Shown: piece by piece, positions 57,487 to 64,000 of the stretch
Position numbering within the stretch: the stretch's first letter is position 1
Layout: the number at the start of each line of letters is the position of its first letter
Source of the DNA: Adiantum capillus-veneris
Taxonomy: Eukaryota; Streptophyta; Polypodiopsida; Polypodiales; Pteridaceae
Assembly: GCA_014529385.2 (NCBI GenBank)
Contig: CM043966.1
Span: 38,508,537 to 38,572,536, forward strand
DNA: 64,000 nt
Direction of reading: 5' to 3'
Made by a program: the position numbers and the translations under genes
The notes under the pieces: generated by a model
The model's database searches: none
Told to the model about the DNA's origin: nothing
The model's input: only the letters and a program-made list of their open reading frames with translations

Positions 57487-58659
57487 TTAACGAAATTGTG
57501 CTTGTTGAAGGGCCTCAAAACCCATAATAGCCAAATGTTCTCGAACATTACTGAGAGTCCAATGCTTGTTCACTTGGACTGCCTCCAAAGCATCGTTGGG
57601 CATCTTCACTGCAATGTCAAAGCTTGCAATAGCGACGTCTACACTCTGTAAGGGAGTCCACATTCCAAACTTGCACATCCAACGATCATAGTGAAATTGT
57701 ATGTACAAGGAGGTGCGGGATTTCAAATAGAGCATTTCAATACCTGAAGCTCCAACCTTACAACGGTACCGGTCCCCGTTGTGCATGCCCTCCACAAAAC
57801 CCCAGTCCTCTTCTAAAAACCTTCCTAATTTCTCGTAATGCGCATCTTTACATACAAGCATTGTGGTAGTCTCCACAAATCCAAACTCTTTAAAAATGTG
57901 CACAAAACAATGAATAGGCAAACATCAACTCAAGCCCACAGACCTAGAAGCTTTAGAGTATTTCAAAGAGTTTTGGACATCCATTATCATCTTTTGCTTG
58001 AAAGATGCTACTGACCACAAATCTGGCACCGGCCACTCCATACTTAATAAGGAAGTTACTTTGATGGGTTCAAGCGTTCCAAACGCTTGTGTGGAAGTAG
58101 GGACAATATAGGAGTGAGAATAGAAGAAAATCCTTCTTTGAACTAGTTTGGTTGGGCAAAGATGTGGGAACATTATTGCTCCAATATCCGCATGTATAGC
58201 ATTGAATGTGCCAGAGAGACTCTGTAGTGGCTGCTCCTCCACCAACGTGGATGGAAATATGACTATAAATGCATGACAAATCTTAAGTATGAATCCATAA
58301 TAACATTACACTGTGATTTCACACCTAGCTTTGTATTCTCAAAACATGTACTTCCAATGTGTTGGAAATCGAGGTGGTTGTTGCAAATGCATGGTTGACA
58401 TTGAGAAAACATGTTGCACAATGGCTACTGTCTCCTTGTCTTTGCGGTTCTTGAAGCCAAGGAGCTTTCCTTTCCAATGAAGATCCAAGTTTGCACGATT
58501 CCGCATACGATGAGGGCCAATAGCAGATGGTTGCATGTATACCCAAGCACCTTTGGTGAACTCTTGTGGCACCCACTCATCATCTACACCTCTAGTGTTG
58601 TGGCATGCAAGTGCTGTGACCTCATCCTTTGGCCGCCTTTACGAAGTAGAGTTGGCCAT
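57487..58659 (-). pseudogene. Transposon gene 4, unknown protein
   Basis: The ATG at 58659 (MANSTS) leads, past TAA at 58639-58641 (CAA by one transition), into DDEWVPQEFTKGAWVYM and LHWKGKLLGFKNRKDKETVA. A candidate 62-bp intron (58324-58263) precedes LVEEQPLQSLSGTFNAIHAD and SKASRSVGLS. TGA at 57925 (CGA by one transition) is followed in the same frame by CFVHIFKEFGFVETT, FHYDRWMCKFGMWTPLQ and a C-terminal end at 57487. Together about 370 residues. The intron phase is off by one, so a small indel or another splice site exists. No domain is recognised. Copy A lacks a detectable homolog. Confidence 0.55.
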
Positions 58660-58734
58660 GGTTGAGCAAAGAAAACTAGGAGGAGGAGAAGGACCTTGCT
58701 TGTTGCTACAATGTACAGAGGATAAAGTGATATG

Positions 58735-58850
58735 AGAAGGTGGATAACCCTTGTGGCAATGGGAGGAGAAGGTGGATAACCCTTGCTTGGTGTGGCAATG
58801 GGAGGAGAAGGTGGATAACCTTTGCTTGGTGTGGCAATGGAAGGTGGTAA
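58735..58850. repeat. Minisatellite of three units upstream of gene 4
   Basis: GGAGAAGGTGGATAACC(C/T)TTGCTTGGTGTGGCAATG units of about 36-42 bp are repeated three times around 58736-58845, in the region where the gene 4 leader should lie. Confidence 0.8.
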
Positions 58851-59402
58851 GGGAGGAGAGAGGAGCTTCCTTGCTGCAACAATAGAGATGGTGTAGAGAG
58901 AGAGAGTGTTGGAGTAGAGGATGAGTGTGATGGTTGCAACCAAGGAGGGGTTGGAAAAGGGGTTCTAGAGAGAGAAAATCACTTTTTGCCTAAGAACTAC
59001 TTTTGGGGGAGCTCTGGATAGCAAAAAAAGATTTTTCAAAAGTTTTTTAAAAAATTAAAATTTAGGGTTTTTGGGTGCATGTTTTGACTTTTTGAGGTCA
59101 AAAAATGTTTTTTTGACCATAAAATAGTTTTAGGGGGGTTTTAAGAAAATGAAATTTGAGTTTTGAAAATTTTGAAAAATTTCAAATTTTTGAGAATTTT
59201 TCAAAACCGGATAAAAAAGGAGGGAAGTTGGAGGTTCCATATGGCCCACCCACCCCACCCCACCTTCTCACTAGGTAAGAGCCCATTTAAGAAGTGTAAG
59301 ACTACTTTGTCCCCCTACATTTTTGAGGGCATAGAGTGTGTCCACCACCCTCTTCTCATTGGCTGGCCTCTAATTAACCTTAATCCCAAAGGGCCCCTAG
59401 AG
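58851..59402. other. Copy B right subterminal region
   Basis: GA-rich then strongly T/A-rich sequence (59000-59220) with many TTTTTGA and AAATTTT words, followed by the subterminal TTAACCTTAATCCC shared inverted with the left end. No gene. Confidence 0.5.
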
Positions 59403-59422
59403 GGTTCATATTTTTCCTAATG
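59403..59422 (-). repeat. Copy B right terminal inverted repeat
   Basis: GGTTCATATTTTTCCTAATG, complementary to the left end except for one base. The gag frame of copia-R resumes directly at 59423. Confidence 0.85.
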
Positions 59423-60690
59423 TTGTAAGTGCACTCTACACTAAAAGCCCATTCTACATCAACATCAACATCATAGTCTCCTTTCACAGAAGACTCAACA
59501 ATGGCTGCATTTGTAGTGGAACCAGCATTTGCTGATGAGCCACCCTCTTTCTTCTTAGCCTCTTTGGTCTTTAACTTAGGACACTGCTTGATCAAGTGAT
59601 CATTAGCTTTACAATAATTGGCAACACATCTTCTTTTTGCTTTTATCACTAGAATTTCTAGACGAATTGCTGCCAGCAGAAGCATTAGGAACATGTGATT
59701 TTCCACTCACAGAAGATTGCAACAACAATGTGCATAATGCATCAAACTCTACAACTTCAGGATTTCCTTCGGTCATAAGTTTCCAAGTACTAGCAAAATT
59801 CTAGTAAGTATCTGGTAAGGCATCAAGAACAGTCTGCACAAGGGAACTATCTGAAATGACTTCACGTGCAGAAATAAGTTGCTCACTTATATCCTTGACA
59901 CTAGCAAGGAAAGTGTCCATATCATCTTTCCCATGCATAATCTTCGACTCCAGCTCTTTACGCAACAATGCAATTTTTGCCTCAGTTCGGCTTGCATAAA
60001 GACCACCCAGAATATCCCAAGCCTATTTTGCAAGTTTTGCTAAACAAATGTGTGGAGTAATGGTGCGCTTCATAGACAATGCAATCAACGCATGAGCCTG
60101 CACATTCTTTACATCCCAACGAGCATGTTCTATCGTAGGCAAGACAACTCTAAGAGGAGCAATCCTTGCAGCAAGACCTGCAACATCCTCAACATCGCCT
60201 ACATCCTCAGAACCAAGACGTACATCAATGCCCTGCACAATATTCTAGACACCCTTTGACACAAGAACATGTAAGCCCACGTAGGGTAATTGTCCCCATC
60301 CAATCTGTCCTCAACAACAAACATCTTGAACACATCTGTGTTGTTGTCAGCCTTGGTAAATGCTGCACCTGGTGTGAAAACTACCCGAAAATAGGATAAA
60401 TGAAGCGGGAACACACGTGCTATATAGTAAAAACAGTAGAAGACTGTAAGGGACCTGTTATGCAGAAAATAGCACTGATAGGAATTTTGCACAAAATGAC
60501 AAAATAGCATGTGCAGTACTGCCTGTAGTGAAAACAGAGGCCGAAATGAGTCCGAATCAAAAATCTGAGTAGACTGAGCTCTATGAGCATGCCCAAAATT
60601 TTTGTTGACCTGCGAAGCTCGCCAAAGCTCACTAAAATTGGAGAACGTGAGCAGGCGTGTGCTGGAGCTGTTGGCGACTAAGCCCGGGAG
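59423..60690 (-). pseudogene. copia-R gag, broken
   Basis: The - strand reading gives LDGDNYPTWAYMF (about 60290), decayed helical capsid sequence, and a zinc knuckle region CKANDHLIKQC preceded by a lost first Cys pair (59590-59630), then ECTYN where copy B begins. Homologous to copia-1 36270-36700. Confidence 0.75.
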
Positions 60691-60714
60691 GACGCAACCT
60701 GTTGTGATACCAAT

Positions 60715-60941
60715 TGTTGGAATTAGGGCTGCAAGGAAATGCACACATCTTGGAGAAGACGAAGGAAGCTCAAGGAACACAATAGAGAGTGTGTTACTTA
60801 GTGTGCAATGAAAAGATAGATAGCCCTAGGGTGATGGACGTATATACAATGCACGGGGGAAAAATTCTCCTAAAGAGGGAAAAAATGCCCTAGCGGTCCT
60901 AAGTGTGTTCACACACATACTACCACATGTATATGGTAACA
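60715..60941 (-). repeat. copia-R 5' LTR
   Basis: 227 bp, collinear with 46106-46332. It is followed on the - strand side by the PBS-like ATTGGTATCACAAC. Confidence 0.85.
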
Positions 60942-60989
60942 AAAACAATGTTCCTTTAGAGACAACCTCCCTCAACTAATCAATCAGGA

Positions 60990-62910
60990 TGAATGTGTCA
61001 TTGGAATATCATTCTTTGAAAGGGAGATCAATCTCAACTTCTCAATGTTGCATTTAGAGCCTAAATCCATGGTAGACATTTGAACTGTCTAGAGTGTTTT
61101 TCTAAGGATCTTCAAGGTGCCTTTCAAGAATGGCAAGGAGTCATAAACAAAGAGGCCATGAATTGTTTGTCACAAGGGAGAGAGAGGCCTTAAATGTCCC
61201 CTCTCTCATCACTTTTCTTGAGCATGGTAGCTAGGGGATGAGAACCAATAGAAAATAAGAGAGGAGCCAAAGGGTAGCCTTGTTTGACTAACCTTTTGGT
61301 TTCATTGGTTGTTAAAGAGAAGTTTTGAAGAGATGCATATTACTAGGGTGTGTATAATTTGACACTTATGGAGACCAAACCCAAAGCCTTCATAAATTAT
61401 TCAATATTATACCAGAGTATTTAATCGTAAGCTTTTTCAAGGTCAAGGTAGAGGAGGATACATGCTTGATTGGTGATGTCTACAAATTCTATGCCAACCA
61501 TTGTTGCAAGAATGTTGTCCTCAACTAACCTTCTTTTAATAAATCCATGTTGGTGGGCATTGATCACCTTTTCTAAGATTAGAGACAACCTTAGGGAAAT
61601 AATCGATTGATGATTTTGTTTTCCATTTTCATCATTGTCATTGGCTACTAATGCTTTGACTGGGAGAAGAACACTTGTTTAGGAATAGGCTTGACAAGAT
61701 TTCTTTTCTCACGCTAGTATCTAGCACTCCCTTTAAAAGTGCTTTGTTTGTCTAACTAGTGATGTGGGTTTTTGAGTCATCCTAGAACTCTAAGAATAAC
61801 TCTATTGTCATTCCATCCCATCAAGAAAGTGAGAATTTACCTTTGTAATTGTCTGTTCTAAGAAAGCCTCTTTGGTGGGTGCGGGTGCTATAGTTCTGCT
61901 GACACTACTGGGTAGTGATGCTCTTGCTTCTTTGACCTATTTAGAATGATCATATGGTTGCCCTTCTTGATTTTTGCTAGTTAGTGTTTCCATTTCTTCT
62001 TTCAACCTTTGATGCTTGTCCTGGTGAGCCTTCTTCATCCTTGGTCCTACTTTTTTAATCGTGGTCTACATGCTCCAAGCTAGAGTGTCTTGGCTTGTTT
62101 GCCTTCACCACTTTTTTGAGCTTGCTAATTGCCATTCGAACTAGGTTTGTGAATGTTGGTTCCTTGTCTCCCTTTTACTACATTCTATTTTTCTTTAGGG
62201 CAATGAGCTTCTCCTTTGATCCATTCTAGTTTGATTGGTGAGTGATCTAATAATCTCTAGGAGGTATCAGCCTTCATTTTGATCAACGAGGACAACCAAT
62301 CAGCTTTATGGGAGAAGTAGCATCAATCCAATTTAGATGTTGTGTTAGGATATAGAAGGCTTGTGTATGTAAAGCCCAATGAGTTACTCCACATACTTAT
62401 AGAGAAATTGTCCATCATTTCCCATTTCTCACATAAGATTTCCCATTTAGCTTTTTTTAATCCCATCAAGAAGCTAGATGGGCGTGTCTTGTCTTTCCTT
62501 GCCTCCACCACATTGAAAGCCCTGATGAGGCACCAATCCCCCTCAATGGGGGAGTCTCTAAGATCCATAAAAAATTCTGGCTCTCTCCTTGGGGTTGTAG
62601 GGGTTGTACACATTTACAATGGTTAACTCTTGCCTTGCTCATTTCATCTTTATTTGTAGGAGTCTCCTGATAGCGTGATTTAGGACCACCTGATGTTCAA
62701 GATAGTGATAATGTTGTTGAATTTGTCACTTCCTTCACCATAGAACACAAGATTCTTTTTAGAGCTTGTTTTCTAGTGCTTTTGAAATCCAAGGGGTGCT
62801 CTAATTTTAGTAATTAACATTCTTCCCTTTCCTTGCCACATCCTAGAAAAGGGCATGCTTTCTCTACAAGATTTAATGCCCTTCACATTTCGTTATTGTA
62901 TAGTTAATTC
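60990..62910 (-). mobile_element. Antisense L1-type LINE, decayed
   Basis: On the - strand: VKGIKS (about 62845), an NPNNPRR.. and FNVVEARKDKTRPSSF endonuclease stretch (62323-62613), and an RT with HQHGFIKRRLVEDNIL and LYLDLEKAYD (about 61420-61560) followed by a PLAPLLFSI segment near 61220. Motif order and spacing match an L1-clade ORF2. Many stops. It is the same family as the fragment at 35450-36070. Confidence 0.75.
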
Positions 62911-64000
62911 CTCCATCGTTGAGAGAGTGGCGCAAAATCCTCACACATTCGGGACGATACCCCGTGAATTGTCTTCTTGGGTATTGTCCTCCATGAGATC
63001 AAGCTTCCCCTCCTTATTATGGTCCTAGGTTGTGACCTCTTTCTGAGAAGTGGCCATCTTAGTAATTCTAGGGTCCTCATGATTTTTTCATCCTGAAACA
63101 CATTGAGTAGATTCTTGTTTTAAATTGGAGACTTTGTTTTTCTTGGTGAATTCACCTTGTGTTTCTTTATAGACTAGGCTTGTGATTTAAATAGCTTGCA
63201 TGAGATACTAGAGATTTTTTGCTACCCATCATATTCTCTTCTAAGGTGGGAAAGAGAACAATATTTTGAATTACTTGGGCTTGTGATTTTTTTGTAGAGG
63301 AGAGCAGTGAAACAAAAGCTAGGGGTGGTCTTCTCTCCAATATCAAAGGCTTTGGTTCCCTTGATCAGAAGTTCATGTGGTTTCATGGAAAGTTTTGTAG
63401 ATTGATTGTCTCTAATTGTGAATAGCCACTCCCCCTCTGAGAGGGTTCTTCCACTTTCATAGGATACGGTGGTTTAGTGGACATCGTGGCCAGGTCACCA
63501 CCACCACCCAATGGGGATAGACTTAGGTGATGTTCTTTATGAGCCGTTGGTGGCTCTTTTATGATTGTATATATGAGTAGTAGTTTTTGGTCAGAGAGCT
63601 TGTACATAGTCGTCTAGAGTGAGTGAGTCTATACACAAAGCACGTCTTCACCATCTCTGCACATCTGAGCCTCGACACCCCCATTGTACCTGTGAGTCCT
63701 GGGCTGGAGCTGAGTGTGCTGCCACGCCAGAGTCTATATCAGTCTTTGAGATAGTCGAGTCATATGTTCTGGTCTGTTGTTGTGTCTTTGCGAGCTCTGT
63801 TGATGTCTATTGTTTCCTTTCTGTTCAGTCTTTTTGAGTGAGATTGTCACGCACATTGCACCGAGGACCACCCATTGTAGAGAGCACGACACATTATCCG
63901 CGCTATAGGTGCTCTCCTTTTGGCGATCACGATGGGGCCTCAAAGGAAGTCTCACTCTTGTGGATATACAAATCGTGAAGCTAATTGGTTGTTACCTAGC
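62911..64000. other. Unassigned terminal region
   Basis: No gene or repeat was recognised with confidence. The first part may still belong to the 5' region of the antisense LINE. Confidence 0.35.

Larger units (their letters stand above)
49652..59422. mobile_element. Copy B: DNA transposon carrying a histone H3-like gene
   Basis: The termini are inverted repeats: CATTAGGAGAAATATGAACC at 49652 and its complement, with one mismatch, ending at 59422. Homology continues further in (GGGATTAAGG(C/T)TAAT at about 49703 and 59376). The insertion interrupts copia-R between its gag and protease, so the borders are fixed by the interrupted host. Any target duplication is at most 1-3 bp. It contains four genes: transposase-like and H3-like on +, genes 3 and 4 on -, convergent across a palindrome. 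A copia solo LTR (55091-55929) was added later, so the element itself is about 8.9 kb. The terminal sequence does not match a superfamily I can name. Confidence 0.85.
46106..60941 (-). mobile_element. Ty1/copia element copia-R with both LTRs, split by copy B
   Basis: LTRs of 227 bp each lie at 46106-46332 (3' LTR of this - strand element) and 60715-60941 (5' LTR). A PBS-like ATTGGTATCACAAC lies next to the 5' LTR on the - strand (60699-60712), and a PPT GGGGGGATT next to the 3' LTR. Gag (59423-60690) and pol (46395-49651) are separated by the 9.8-kb DNA transposon. Confidence 0.85.

Noticed and set aside
63383-63955. ORFs near the right end of the window
   Set aside because: Short, without motif or codon pattern support.

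Overview
The window is nuclear DNA of a land plant. The evidence is a nuclear-encoded chloroplast PsbY precursor with a transit peptide, an LEA_2/NHL-type membrane protein, a decayed plant-type PPR gene, GT-AG introns, and dense plant transposons (CACTA, Ty1/copia, Ty3/gypsy, LINE). Long CT/GA microsatellites and the PPR style would fit a large-genome seed-free plant such as a fern, but I cannot prove the lineage. Only two ordinary host genes look intact: the LEA_2 gene (364-981) and the psbY gene (22385-23419). psbY encodes four PsbY units in one precursor. Nearly everything else is mobile DNA in nested layers.

Layout. 0.4-1 kb: LEA_2 gene. 2.3-11 kb: remnants of an antisense gypsy element on both sides of a probable non-autonomous LTR element. 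That element's left LTR region is interrupted by a LINE (about 3.5-8.6 kb). 12.4-20.4 kb: decayed copy A of an unusual DNA transposon. 21-21.8 kb: PPR pseudogene. 22.4-23.4 kb: psbY. 24.3-27.3 kb: CACTA transposon cut off by a gypsy/chromovirus fragment with its 3' LTR (27.3-32.2 kb). 32.2-35.4 kb: little recognisable. 35.4-36.1 kb: L1-type LINE fragment. 36.1-45.9 kb: a copia element (copia-1) split by a near-complete second copia (copia-2, 38915-44522). 46.1-60.9 kb: an inverted relative of copia-1 (copia-R), split by copy B of the unusual DNA transposon (49652-59422). 61-62.9 kb: antisense L1-type LINE. The last 1.1 kb is unassigned.

The most notable system is the DNA transposon seen twice. 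Copy B has matching terminal inverted repeats (19 of 20 bases) and sits inside copia-R, so its ends are defined by the interrupted host. It carries four genes in two convergent pairs. On the + strand are a transposase-like gene with a coiled-coil N-terminus and a gene for a histone H3-like protein. On the - strand are two genes of unknown function. A large compound palindrome lies between the convergent pairs. The H3-like protein begins with a histone H3-type tail (Met-Ala-Cys-Thr-Lys-Gln-Thr), has a long basic linker, and ends with a clear H3 histone fold. Copy A, thousands of substitutions away, keeps the same order: transposase, H3-like gene, hairpins, then the - strand gene. Its H3-like gene was later split by a non-autonomous CACTA element with a TTA target duplication, and the H3 alignment resumes across it. 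The two copies argue that an H3-like gene is a stable cargo of this transposon family. Both copies are now broken, mainly by stop codons that look like C-to-T transitions.
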